DNA of 13,266 nucleotides from Candidatus Odinarchaeota archaeon (GCA_021162905.1 JAGGXT010000150.1:1-13266), one strand, 5' to 3'. Shown: positions 4,885 through 12,798, counted from the stretch's first letter. Made by a program: numbers and translations. The notes: generated from the sequence alone by a model not told the origin.

Positions 4885-6216
4885 TTATTTTTTACTAACT
4901 TCTTTTATTGACATTTCGATTATATCTAATGCCTTGTTCATTAAATCTTCTGTTATGATTAATGGTGGGGCAATCCTTAGAGTTGAAATTCCTGCAAGTA
5001 TAACAGCAACTCCTCGTTTCCACGATTTAATCATAATCTCTTTTGCTTCTTTCTTAGCAGGCTCTTTTGAATCTTGACTTTTAACAAATTCCACGCCTAT
5101 CATAAGACCCTTCCCACGAACGTCACCAATGATATCATATTTCTCTTGCATCTCTTTCAATCTTTTTATCGTGAAATCACCTACTTTTTGTGCATTATCA
5201 AGAAGCTTTTCGTCCTCAATTATTCTAATAACCTCTAAGGCTACTCTACTGGATAATGGGTTTCCACCAAATGTACTTGCATGTGTTCCCCCTTCCCAGT
5301 TCATGATTTCTGCTCGTGCAACAGTAGCTCCAAGAGGTAGACCAGAAGCTATACCCTTCGCTATCGTAATAATATCTGGCTCGATGTTCCAATGCTCTAT
5401 GGCAAACCATCTTCCAGTTCGTCCCATTCCTGCCTGAATTTCATCATCAACAAGTAATATGCCATATTCATCTGCTAATTTTTTAAGTTTAGAAAAGTAC
5501 CCTGGAGGTGGAACAATATAGCCCCCTTCTCCTTGTATTGGTTCAAAGAATATTGCGGCTACTTCTTCGGGTGGGACATATGTTTCAAGAACATGCTCTC
5601 TAATGAAATCTATACAGTAAAATTTGCAAGAAGGATACTCTAGTTTAAATGGACATCTATAACAATATGGATAAGGGATATGCGTAACTCCAGGGACTAG
5701 TGGGAAAAAGTATCGCCTATGAACGGGCTTACTAGCTGTAAGGCTTAAGGAGCCATATGTCCTCCCATGAAATGCTCTTATAAAAGCTAAAATTCTGGGC
5801 CTCTTAGTATGCCATCTTACGAGCTTCAACGCAGCCTCATTTGCCTCAGTACCACTATTTCCAAAGTAAACTTTTTTATCAAAGCTACCCGGTGTTACCC
5901 TACATAATTCCTTAGCAAGAGCTATAGCTTCTTCGTAATAAAAATCAGTATTTGAATAGTGTAATAATTTTTCAGATTGTTTTTTAATAGCGCCTATAAC
6001 CCTAGGATGCGAATGCCCAACGTTCATCACAGCTATTCCGGCATTGAGATCTATGTATGCATTTCCGTCAACATCCCAGATTATAGCACCTTCGCCATGA
6101 TCTGCAACTAACGGATACCAACGAACATATGAGGGCGATATGTATTTTTTATCCATCTCAAGAATCTCTTTAGCCTTTGGACCTGGTGGTTCGACAACTA
6201 TTTTTGGATATTCCAT
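4885..6216 (-). CDS. Class-III PLP-dependent aminotransferase (4-aminobutyrate aminotransferase-like)
   Basis: A 443-residue fold-type I PLP enzyme close to archaeal proteins annotated as GABA or acetylornithine aminotransferase. Motifs: YFGNSGTEANEAALK (about 117-131, phosphate cup), AFHGRTYGSLSLT, IFFEPIQGEGG (about 222-232), LLVDDEIQAGMGRTG with the PLP-pyridine Asp258, and ITIAKGIASGLPLGA with Schiff-base Lys287. A four-cysteine patch, CYRCPF...C...C (185, 188, 197, 201), is a hallmark of the archaeal subgroup. Several hyperthermophile relatives are broad-specificity aminotransferases or amino-acid racemases, so the substrate is open. The open frame extends to 6324, but the added 36 residues are AT-driven; GGAGGT before the ATG at 6216 and a TATA box at 6261-6270 set the start. 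It is first gene of the operon with iorA-iorB, implying supply of 2-oxo acids or amino-acid interconversion for IOR. Confidence 0.9.
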   Translation of the reverse strand: MEYPKIVVEPPGPKAKEILEMDKKYISPSYVRWYPLVADHGEGAIIWDVDGNAYIDLNAGIAVMNVGHSHPRVIGAIKKQSEKLLHYSNTDFYYEEAIALAKELCRVTPGSFDKKVYFGNSGTEANEAALKLVRWHTKRPRILAFIRAFHGRTYGSLSLTASKPVHRRYFFPLVPGVTHIPYPYCYRCPFKLEYPSCKFYCIDFIREHVLETYVPPEEVAAIFFEPIQGEGGYIVPPPGYFSKLKKLADEYGILLVDDEIQAGMGRTGRWFAIEHWNIEPDIITIAKGIASGLPLGATVARAEIMNWEGGTHASTFGGNPLSSRVALEVIRIIEDEKLLDNAQKVGDFTIKRLKEMQEKYDIIGDVRGKGLMIGVEFVKSQDSKEPAKKEAKEIMIKSWKRGVAVILAGISTLRIAPPLIITEDLMNKALDIIEMSIKEVSKK

Positions 6217-6260
6217 AATAAAAACCTCCATAAGGTTGTGATTTAAAATAAAGAGAATTA

Positions 6261-6270
6261 ATATATATTT
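6261..6270 (-). promoter_or_regulatory. TATA box of the aminotransferase-iorAB operon
   Basis: On the minus strand AAATATATAT lies 45-55 bases before the ATG at 6216, predicting a start of transcription near 6240 and a leader of about 24 bases that contains the GGAGGT ribosome site. The 308-bp divergent gap 6217-6524 also has TATA-like sequence at 6366-6373 and 6402-6412 that I cannot tie to a gene. An imperfect inverted repeat TGAGA-TAAT-TCTCA (6428-6441) lies there too. I see no riboswitch or RNA gene. Confidence 0.5.
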
Positions 6271-6468
6271 ATGGATAAATAATCGATAGCAAAAATTGAA
6301 AAATATTAACATTTTTTTAATCATTGAAGCTGTTAGTGAGATGTAAGAGAGTTGTCTTTACGTATGTATAAATATTCTGAAAAATAATTCCCACGTTAAA
6401 AAGTATATCTATAAGTAAGTTTTTTTGTGAGATAATTCTCAAAATCAAGATAGAAAATCTAGTAAAAG

Positions 6469-6478
6469 TTTTATAATT
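6469..6478 (+). promoter_or_regulatory. TATA box of gcvT-gcvH
   Basis: GTTTTATAAT preceded by an A-rich BRE-like AAAA lies about 50 bases before the ATG at 6525, predicting transcription start near 6500 and a leader of about 25 bases. The leader holds a weak ribosome site (GAGGCG, 6513-6518). Confidence 0.5.
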
Positions 6479-6524
6479 TCCAATTTATTTATTCTTAAAA
6501 CATAATTATTTTGAGGCGAAATCT

Positions 6525-7661
6525 ATGGAAAAAACGCTTAAAAAAACACATGTTCATGATTGGCATGTTAAACATGCAAGAATGATAGAATTTGCAGGAT
6601 TTCATATGCCCGTATGGTACACTTCGATAGAAGATGAACACATGGCTGTAAGAAATAGTGTCGGTATATTTGATGTTACGCATATGGGCCGCTTTTTTGT
6701 TGTAGGTTCCGAGGCTACCGATTTTCTAAATTACGTTGTTACGAGAGATGTAAAAAAAGCTGCTAATGGACAAGCATTATATTCTGTTATGCTAAATGAA
6801 AAAGGAGGAATCGTGGACGATCTGATAGTGTATAAAATAAATCCCGAAAGGTTTCTAGTTGTAGTTAATGCTTCAAACAAGGAAAAAGACTTTAACTGGC
6901 TTAAAAAACATGCAACTAACTATGATGTAACATTAACTGATAGATCAGATGAAATGCCTATGTTTGCAATACAAGGGCCTAAAGCAGAAGAACTATTGTT
7001 CAAAATTGTGGACTTTGACGTAAAAAGCTTGGGGAAATTCATGCTTGCCGAGGGTAAATTATTAGGACATAAGGCTGTTATTGCTCGTACAGGATATACA
7101 GGAGAAGATGGCTTTGAAGTAAGCCTCTACGATATGCCACTAGATGAGTCTGATAAGGTTATTAAAATATGGGAGGATATACTAAACATTGGCAAGGACT
7201 TAGGAATAAAACCTTGTGGACTTGGAGCAAGAGACTCTCTCAGATTAGAGGCTGGTTTGGTATTATATGGAAATGATATAGATGACACAACGACTCCTAT
7301 TGAAGCTTCGATAAAATACGCATTAGACTTAGATAAAGAAGATTATATAGGCAAAGAGGTTATAGATGAGCAAATAAAGAATGGCGTATCTCGAATTAGA
7401 ATGGGATTTATAATGATTGATAAAGCTATTCCAAGGCATGACTTTGATGTACTGGACTCATCTGGAAACGTTATTGGACATCTTACCAGTGGTGGTTATA
7501 GTCCACTTATTAAGAATGGTATTGCTATGGGATACGTACCCATAGAATTCGGAAAAAGCGATATAGAAGTATTTATTAATGTGAGAGGTAGAAATAAGAA
7601 AGCAAAAACTGTAAAACCACGTAGAATGTTAAAAGTTTTAAGAAAAATGTCTCAAGGGTGA
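6525..7661 (+). CDS. gcvT: Aminomethyltransferase, glycine cleavage system T protein
   Basis: A 378-residue T protein that takes the aminomethyl group from lipoylated H protein and transfers the one-carbon unit to a tetrahydropterin, releasing ammonia. Seen: FAGFHMPVWY near the N-terminus (about 23-32), VGIFDVTHMGR (46-56), NEKGGIVDDLIVY (91-103) with the conserved Asp98/99 pair that contacts the pterin, FAIQGPKAEELL (148-158), TGYTGEDGFEV, and GARDSLRLEAG, the C-terminal signature. C-terminal barrel: HLTSGGYSPLIKNGIAMGYV. Length is normal (about 360-380). The ATG at 6525 has only a weak ribosome site. Five bases separate it from gcvH, so they share a transcript. Whether the carrier is tetrahydrofolate or a methanopterin-type pterin cannot be told from the sequence. 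Confidence 0.95.
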   Translation: MEKTLKKTHVHDWHVKHARMIEFAGFHMPVWYTSIEDEHMAVRNSVGIFDVTHMGRFFVVGSEATDFLNYVVTRDVKKAANGQALYSVMLNEKGGIVDDLIVYKINPERFLVVVNASNKEKDFNWLKKHATNYDVTLTDRSDEMPMFAIQGPKAEELLFKIVDFDVKSLGKFMLAEGKLLGHKAVIARTGYTGEDGFEVSLYDMPLDESDKVIKIWEDILNIGKDLGIKPCGLGARDSLRLEAGLVLYGNDIDDTTTPIEASIKYALDLDKEDYIGKEVIDEQIKNGVSRIRMGFIMIDKAIPRHDFDVLDSSGNVIGHLTSGGYSPLIKNGIAMGYVPIEFGKSDIEVFINVRGRNKKAKTVKPRRMLKVLRKMSQG

Positions 7662-7666
7662 ATGTC

Positions 7667-8116
7667 ATGAGCAAATATGATATTAAAAAAGATAGGAAAT
7701 ATAGCAAAACTCATGAATGGGTTAAAGTAGAGGGTGATATAGCAATAATAGGTATTACAGATTTTGCGGTGGATGCACTTGGCGGTATTACTAACATAGA
7801 ATTGAGTATTGAAACCGAGGATCCAAAAGTTAGAAATCCGCTAGAAGAAGGAATGAAAGTTAAAAAAGGTGCTAGTATTGCTGTAATAGATACTGCTAAA
7901 GCAACTGAAGATGTATATTCTCCAGTCTCAGGAGAGATCACTGAAATTAATTGGGACTTAGAAAGCGACCCAGAAATTGTTGAATCCAGTCCATATGAAA
8001 ATGGATGGTTTATCAAAGTCAAGATGGATGATCCTTCAGAGCTTGATGAACTTCTTACTCCTGAGGAATACGTGGAACATGTAAAGAAAGAAGCTGAAGA
8101 ATTAGGTCTGGAATAA
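7667..8116 (+). CDS. gcvH: Glycine cleavage system H protein (lipoyl carrier)
   Basis: A 149-residue lipoyl carrier shuttling the aminomethyl group between the P, T and L proteins. The N-terminus has YSKTHEWVKVEGDIAIIGIT (12-31). The lipoyl loop is AVIDTAKATEDVYSPVSGEI with the lipoylated Lys78, where most family members read ESVKA. The C-terminal NSxPYxxGW motif appears as ESSPYENGWFIKV (106-118). A segment around 48-66 (IETEDPKVRNPLEEGMKV) is about ten residues longer than in E. coli GcvH, making the protein longer than the usual 125-135. A GTG at 7658 is also in frame, but AGGGTGA placed five bases before the ATG at 7667 and overlapping the gcvT stop favours the ATG and translational coupling. 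A heterodisulfide-type LbpA carrier is a remote alternative, made unlikely by the adjacent gcvT. Confidence 0.92.
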   Translation: MSKYDIKKDRKYSKTHEWVKVEGDIAIIGITDFAVDALGGITNIELSIETEDPKVRNPLEEGMKVKKGASIAVIDTAKATEDVYSPVSGEITEINWDLESDPEIVESSPYENGWFIKVKMDDPSELDELLTPEEYVEHVKKEAEELGLE

Positions 8117-8184
8117 CTAATACGGCTAGTGACAATCTAAATTATTATTTATTTTTTCTATATTCTCTGTTTTCATAATTCTCA

Positions 8185-8196
8185 TAAATATAAAAA
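8185..8196 (+). promoter_or_regulatory. Probable TATA box of glyA
   Basis: TAAATATAAA (8185-8194) in the 137-bp gap after gcvH predicts a transcription start near 8217, about 35 bases before the TTG start codon of glyA. A second TATA-like GTTTATAG (8208-8216) is too close to the ribosome site to be the likelier choice. The gap suggests glyA has its own promoter in addition to any read-through from gcvTH. Confidence 0.4.
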
Positions 8197-8253
8197 ACTC
8201 CAAAATAGTTTATAGTCTTTTTTGTCTTTAATATTACAAAGGTGGTGATATTA

Positions 8254-9615
8254 TTGAGTAATGAGAATCGAATGATTTATGAAAAAATCTTTAATCTATT
8301 AAAAGAGCACCATGCATGGATGCAACGCACCATAAATTTAATTGCAAGTGAAAATATACCAAGCCCTGCAGTAAGAGAAGCTATAATCTCAGATCTTGGT
8401 AATAGGTACGCTGAGGGATGGCCTAAAGAGCGGGTCTATGCTGGTTGCAAATATCTTGATAAGATTGAAATAATCTGTCAAGATTTAGCAAAAAAGTTAT
8501 TCAAAGCAGGATTTGCTGATGTTAGACCTATTAGTGGTGTTGTTGCGAATCTTATTATCTATACGGCCTTTACAGATCCTGGAGATAGAATGATGGCTTT
8601 AAGTATTCCAGATGGCGGTCATATAAGTATGGCAAGGAGATCATTAGGTGGGACCGCTGGTGCTGTTCATGGGTTAAAGGTTCAGAATTTTGTTTATGAC
8701 GAAGAAAATTTAAACATAGATGTAGACGCTACTTTGAAAAAGATAAGAGAGTTAGAAGCTGAAGGCAAACATATAAAACTTTATATGTTGGGTGCAAGTG
8801 TTTTTCCGTTTCCTCATCCAGTAAAAGAAATTGCAGAAATTGCTCATGAATATGGTGCGTATGTTAACTATGATGGGTCTCACGTCTCTGGGCTAATAGC
8901 TGCTGGTGAGTTTCAAGATCCTCTCAGAGAAGGAGCCGACTTTATGAGTTCTTCTGTTCATAAAACTCTACCTGGTCCTCAACATGGTATAGTTCTCTTG
9001 CCAAGGATTGAAGACCTAAAAATTAGTGAAGAAGAATATAATAGCAGAATTGAAAGAATAAAAAAGGCTGCATTTCCAGGACTTTTAAGCAATCATCATC
9101 TTCACAATGTAGCTGGTTTAGCAGTGGCGCTTGTTGAAATGCTTGAATTTGGTAAAGAATATGCAAAACAAATTATTAAAAATGCAAAGGCATTAGGACA
9201 GGCCTTATATGAATTAGGATTTAATGTTCTTGGAGAACACTTAGGATTTACAGAGTCGCATGTTTTATTAGTAGATGTTACTAATACTCCCCTTAAAGAT
9301 GGTGGGCTTGTAGAGAAAAGATTGGAGGAAGCAAATATAATAGTAAATAGAAATCTTCTGCCTTGGGATATCAGAAAAGGAAGAGATTATAAGCATCCTG
9401 GTGGAATCAGACTCGGAACTAGTGAAGTAACTCGACTTGGTATGAAAGAGGATAATATGAAAGATATAGCAAATTTCATTAAAAGAGTAGTAATGGATCT
9501 AGAAGACCCGAAAAAAATAGCAAAAGAGGTTGCAGAATACAGAAAGGATTATCAAAAGTGTCATTATTGCTTTGAAAATAGAACCGATGCGTATAAGTAT
9601 ATTCAAATTCGCTAA
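8254..9615 (+). CDS. glyA: Serine hydroxymethyltransferase, archaeal type
   Basis: A 453-residue PLP enzyme that interconverts serine and glycine with transfer of a one-carbon unit to a tetrahydropterin. Motifs: INLIASENIPSPAVREAI (about 27-44), GNRYAEGWPKERVYAG (49-64), PDGGHISM with the PLP-stacking His123, VNYDGSHVSGLI with Asp207, and SSSVHKTLPGPQHG with Schiff-base Lys237. The C-terminus has HPGGIRLGTSEVTRLGM. The archaeal form is recognised by the FQDPLREGAD segment and the shorter tail. CHYC at 436-439 near the C-terminus is unusual and could be a metal or disulfide pair. Two in-frame GTG codons overlap the ribosome site; TTG at 8254, four bases after GGTGAT, is the best start, and the first ATG (8272) is too far from it. 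Placed after gcvTH, it links glycine cleavage to serine formation. Confidence 0.94.
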   Translation: MSNENRMIYEKIFNLLKEHHAWMQRTINLIASENIPSPAVREAIISDLGNRYAEGWPKERVYAGCKYLDKIEIICQDLAKKLFKAGFADVRPISGVVANLIIYTAFTDPGDRMMALSIPDGGHISMARRSLGGTAGAVHGLKVQNFVYDEENLNIDVDATLKKIRELEAEGKHIKLYMLGASVFPFPHPVKEIAEIAHEYGAYVNYDGSHVSGLIAAGEFQDPLREGADFMSSSVHKTLPGPQHGIVLLPRIEDLKISEEEYNSRIERIKKAAFPGLLSNHHLHNVAGLAVALVEMLEFGKEYAKQIIKNAKALGQALYELGFNVLGEHLGFTESHVLLVDVTNTPLKDGGLVEKRLEEANIIVNRNLLPWDIRKGRDYKHPGGIRLGTSEVTRLGMKEDNMKDIANFIKRVVMDLEDPKKIAKEVAEYRKDYQKCHYCFENRTDAYKYIQIR

Positions 9616-9720
9616 TAAAGAAGATATAAAAGTTAAACTGATTAAAGAATCTATAATTAATGATTACTATTATATTATCTACTGTTGCTTTTAATCAAAA
9701 ACTTCAACGTAGATAAAAGA

Positions 9721-9730
9721 AAATTTATTA
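9721..9730 (+). promoter_or_regulatory. Possible TATA box of the DUF1512-type gene
   Basis: AAATTTATTA in the 191-bp gap 9616-9806 would start transcription near 9752, giving a leader of about 55 bases with AGGAGG at 9790-9795. The rest of this gap shows no gene or repeat. Confidence 0.35.
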
Positions 9731-9806
9731 ACTTATCCATTTTATTCCTTATGGGAAACCTATAACAGGAAAAATAAAAGTTAAGTGATAGGAGGACAAA
9801 ATATAA

Positions 9807-10979
9807 ATGCAAAAAAACTTTCTGCTATTGCTTCAATTTGATATAGATATTCCATCTGACTGGTTAAGTTGGCTGTTTCAGATATTAATAATAGCATTCA
9901 TTATGTTTACTGCTCTCTATGGACAAAAATTTCAGCTTTGGGTTTGGATAAATCAAATTAGGGTAGCTCTTCTTCAGTTAAAGCAAATGGATGTCCAAGG
10001 GAAAAAAATAGTTATTCACATGATTAAAGAAATAAATAAAGAAGTAGATCCTACACCGAAAGTTGAAGAATTGAGAGAGTTTTTCATTATAGAACCTGTT
10101 GATAAGGATCCTTATGGTGTTTTAAAAAGATTGGAACATGTTCTTGATGTAAGAAAGAAAAAATATGAAATTGATATAAGTGATTTAGTCCCTACAGCGG
10201 ATCCAGATGTAAGAGCTAATATTGAAAACACACTAGAGGCATCAATGGCCCTTCATTTTATATATAGAGTAGTTAGGCATTATTACCTGCTTGGAAAAAG
10301 AACAAATAATATTTTCTTTATAGCTCAGATACAAATGCAACTTCCTTTAATAATGAAGATAGCAAAATCATATTTTCACGCATTAAGAGCATTTGCTGAT
10401 GGAATTCCTATAGGTGATAGCATAGGCCCTCTAGTTGTTACAAGATTAGAACAAAAATATAGGCCTCAGAGTGAAATTTACGAAAGAATTGATAATTTAG
10501 CACCAGAAATATATTCATCACATTTCATGGTAAATAAAAGACATGTCATAATTGTCCGTGCAAATGGTCCTGGCGGTAGAGTAGGAAAGCCAGGTGAAGC
10601 TGTTTATAAGCTTGTAAAAAAGTACGGTAACAAGATTAAAAGAATAATTACTGTTGATGCAGGGCTTAAACTAGAAGGTGAGAAAACGGGAGATGTCATA
10701 GTAGGAGTAGGTGCCGCCATTGGAGATCCTGGGCCTGAAAAATACAAAATTGAGTATACTGCAACAGAAAATGGTATATCTCTAGATGCTATAGTAATTA
10801 AAGAAAGCATAGAAGAAGCAATAACCCCCATGCGTAAAGAAATAGATAATGCTTCTGAGAAAGCCATTGAAAAGCTAGAACATATCATAAATAGATTTAC
10901 AAAGGAAGGAGATTACTTGATAATAGCTGGAATAGGAAACTCTAGTGGTATAGGCTTATGGACGGGTGATTCAAATTGA
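9807..10979 (+). CDS. DUF1512-type archaeal membrane-anchored protein, function unknown
   Basis: A 390-residue protein that I recognise as the archaeal DUF1512 family, to my knowledge without assigned function. One hydrophobic helix near the N-terminus (about 18-38, WLSWLFQILIIAFIMFTALY) anchors it, probably with the large remainder in the cytoplasm. Residues about 45-235 are mostly helical and charged. About 236-390 form a glycine-rich alpha/beta part: VIIVRANGPGGRVGKPGEAV, ITVDAGLKLEGEKTGD, VGVGAAIGDPGPEKY and a final YLIIAGIGNSSGIGLW, which looks like nucleotide- or phosphate-binding loops although no standard Walker or Rossmann motif is clear. AGGAGG eleven bases before the ATG supports the start. 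The stop overlaps the next gene by 4 bases, so both are made together. Confidence 0.8.
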   Translation: MQKNFLLLLQFDIDIPSDWLSWLFQILIIAFIMFTALYGQKFQLWVWINQIRVALLQLKQMDVQGKKIVIHMIKEINKEVDPTPKVEELREFFIIEPVDKDPYGVLKRLEHVLDVRKKKYEIDISDLVPTADPDVRANIENTLEASMALHFIYRVVRHYYLLGKRTNNIFFIAQIQMQLPLIMKIAKSYFHALRAFADGIPIGDSIGPLVVTRLEQKYRPQSEIYERIDNLAPEIYSSHFMVNKRHVIIVRANGPGGRVGKPGEAVYKLVKKYGNKIKRIITVDAGLKLEGEKTGDVIVGVGAAIGDPGPEKYKIEYTATENGISLDAIVIKESIEEAITPMRKEIDNASEKAIEKLEHIINRFTKEGDYLIIAGIGNSSGIGLWTGDSN

Positions 10980-11431
10980 ATGATAATAGCAAAAATAATA
11001 ATATCTCATATCGTCATAGATATTTTAAATCATCTATATTTGGATTTATAGGTAAATACTTTCAAATAATGTCCACAATTGCCATATTTTTCATGTCAAT
11101 TATTCTTACGACACTTGTTGCATTACCAATATACTTTCCACTACTTGCAACAATAATTTATATATTATTATCCCTTAAATTATTTTCATATGGTTTATCA
11201 CTAAGATCTGGTAAACTGCCAGCTATAATCGCTCCAGCATATAAGATTGAAGTTCTTGTAAAATGTACTAATTGTGAATATAAAGAGATTAGAAAATATG
11301 AGCGCGGTTATTATGTATTTAAGCAATTAGAAAAATGCCCTAGTTGTAAAAATGGTCAGCTATATATACACTCGATATATGGGATACCTTTACAACCATC
11401 TGAGGAGGAACTTGAAGAAGAAAAAATCTAA
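10976..11431 (+). CDS. Small two-TM membrane protein with a cytoplasmic zinc ribbon
   Basis: A 151-residue protein with no family I can name. After a polar N-terminus (1-20) come two adjacent hydrophobic helices at about 31-50 and 53-72 forming a hairpin. The soluble part has a four-cysteine zinc-ribbon pattern, CTNC (97-100) and CPSC (121-124), spaced by 20 residues, and the C-terminal tail is acidic (PSEEELEEEKI). By the basic residues before helix 1 and after helix 2, both ends are likely cytoplasmic. TTG at 10976 with GGTGAT five bases upstream fixes the start; the TTGA overlap with the DUF1512-type stop indicates translational coupling. A joint function with that protein, such as an anchored complex in which the ribbon binds RNA or a protein, is inference. 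Confidence 0.78.
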   Translation: MNDNSKNNNISYRHRYFKSSIFGFIGKYFQIMSTIAIFFMSIILTTLVALPIYFPLLATIIYILLSLKLFSYGLSLRSGKLPAIIAPAYKIEVLVKCTNCEYKEIRKYERGYYVFKQLEKCPSCKNGQLYIHSIYGIPLQPSEEELEEEKI

Positions 11432-11448
11432 TGGTATATCTTTTTATT

Positions 11449-12774
11449 TCAAGGAAAATGCCATAGATCGATTAAGCGATCAATTGAAGGCTTAGGTAGC
11501 TTTATATCATATCTTTCTATAGGTTTAGTTAAATGTCTTTGAGCTTTTTTATCAGAAACATAAATTCCTATTTTTATGCTTCTTGGTACATTAACTTTTA
11601 CCTTTGTTAAGTTTTTAGTTTTATAGCCACAGTTTTTGCACTTAAATCCTTTATTTTTACCTGCAGAGGTCATAGTCTTTCCACATTTAGGGCATTGGGG
11701 GTTTCTTAAAACATACTTTTTGGCAAGTGATAAAATTTCCATTTTTTCTACATTAAAATTAATAACATTATTTTTTCTTACAAGGCTTCCAAAAACTCTG
11801 ACAGTATCTCCAGGACATAACATTCTTGCAACTTTATTTAACATGCCTGTAGGCGCATAAACAGCGCATGTTACACTACCGGTGTTATCCTTAATAACAA
11901 AAAAGGTATGACCACCTTGTATTACCCTTGGAGGGCATTCAACGATACCCTCTATTATTCCACAATCATATTCCTTTAACTCGGAAATTTTTTTAGGAGT
12001 CATGTGAGCATCTGTTCCTTGATTTGTTCTAAATATTACCCATCTTTCTATAGGCTCGTATGCTTGTATAAGTTTAGAGGCTATATAAACACATTCTGCA
12101 TATTCGCCTCTAACCCCAAAAAGTACAGGATCTAATCCATGTGGCGAAATTAAAACTCTTTTTGAAACGTAATCGTAATTATTGAATGTAACATCTCCAA
12201 GAAGTAAATCCATAATTTTAACAGATAGAGAATCTATTTTTCTTATTTTTTCCCTATGGTCGTGATATCTATAAGCCAATAGTTCAAAAGTATAGTCTTT
12301 TGTTAAATCAGCACCTATTCCTGCAGTAGCTCCTATTATTCCTAACCCCTTTTTAATTTTATATGAATGCATGTTATGCTTTTTGATGAGCTTAATTGCC
12401 TCATCAAGTGTTACAAAGCCTCTGACTGCTTTGTAGTAGAAGTTTTTTAGATCGTCGGTTATACTTCCATTATAAAAAACAATTCCTGGATTTGTTTTCG
12501 GATCCTTTATCATAGAGAAATTCTCTACAACATTAATAACTATGTCCTTTATTTTCTCAAGATAATTATCACTTATTTTTAATCGTAAAACGACTGCCGC
12601 GTTTCCTCTCGTTCTAAACGGTATATTAGGATTCAATCTTATTAAGTTGGGATAATCGATAAATTCTACTTTTTCTCTTGAAAGTCTCTCAACTAACAGT
12701 GCGCCTATATATGTTGTACATCCACCGTACTCGCCTGAATCGGTATCATCAATACCTATGTGTAAAATGACCAT
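11449..12774 (-). CDS. tiaS: tRNA(Ile2) 2-agmatinylcytidine synthetase (agmatidine synthetase) TiaS
   Basis: A 441-residue enzyme that uses ATP and agmatine to convert C34 of the CAU-anticodon tRNA-Ile to agmatidine, so that it reads AUA. The N-terminal HIGIDDTDSGEYGGCTTY (5-22) is the family signature; Thr20 matches the autophosphorylated Thr18 of the Archaeoglobus enzyme. The next block YPNLIRLNPNIPFRTRGNAA is equally diagnostic. A ferredoxin-like part with GIGADLTKDYTFELLAYR follows, then an OB-fold (about 277-345, VSGxV-type GIVECPPRVIQGGHTFF), then a zinc ribbon with Cys361, 364, 379, 382. Length is slightly above the usual 420. An in-frame ATG at 12786 lacks a ribosome site; GGTG six bases before 12774 favours the shorter form. 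It converges with the zinc-ribbon membrane gene over a 17-base T-rich gap. Confidence 0.95.
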   Translation of the reverse strand: MVILHIGIDDTDSGEYGGCTTYIGALLVERLSREKVEFIDYPNLIRLNPNIPFRTRGNAAVVLRLKISDNYLEKIKDIVINVVENFSMIKDPKTNPGIVFYNGSITDDLKNFYYKAVRGFVTLDEAIKLIKKHNMHSYKIKKGLGIIGATAGIGADLTKDYTFELLAYRYHDHREKIRKIDSLSVKIMDLLLGDVTFNNYDYVSKRVLISPHGLDPVLFGVRGEYAECVYIASKLIQAYEPIERWVIFRTNQGTDAHMTPKKISELKEYDCGIIEGIVECPPRVIQGGHTFFVIKDNTGSVTCAVYAPTGMLNKVARMLCPGDTVRVFGSLVRKNNVINFNVEKMEILSLAKKYVLRNPQCPKCGKTMTSAGKNKGFKCKNCGYKTKNLTKVKVNVPRSIKIGIYVSDKKAQRHLTKPIERYDIKLPKPSIDRLIDLWHFP

Positions 12775-12798
12775 TAATAACACCATTGGATTTGTACG

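Noticed and set aside
6217..6324. N-terminal extension of the aminotransferase
   Set aside because: The 36 extra codons are AT-driven and hydrophobic, and they cover the promoter; the ATG at 6216 has GGAGGT and fits the family length.
6217..6524. Glycine or other riboswitch ahead of gcvT
   Set aside because: The predicted leader is only about 25 bases, and I find no conserved aptamer elements; only AT-rich DNA with TATA-like words.
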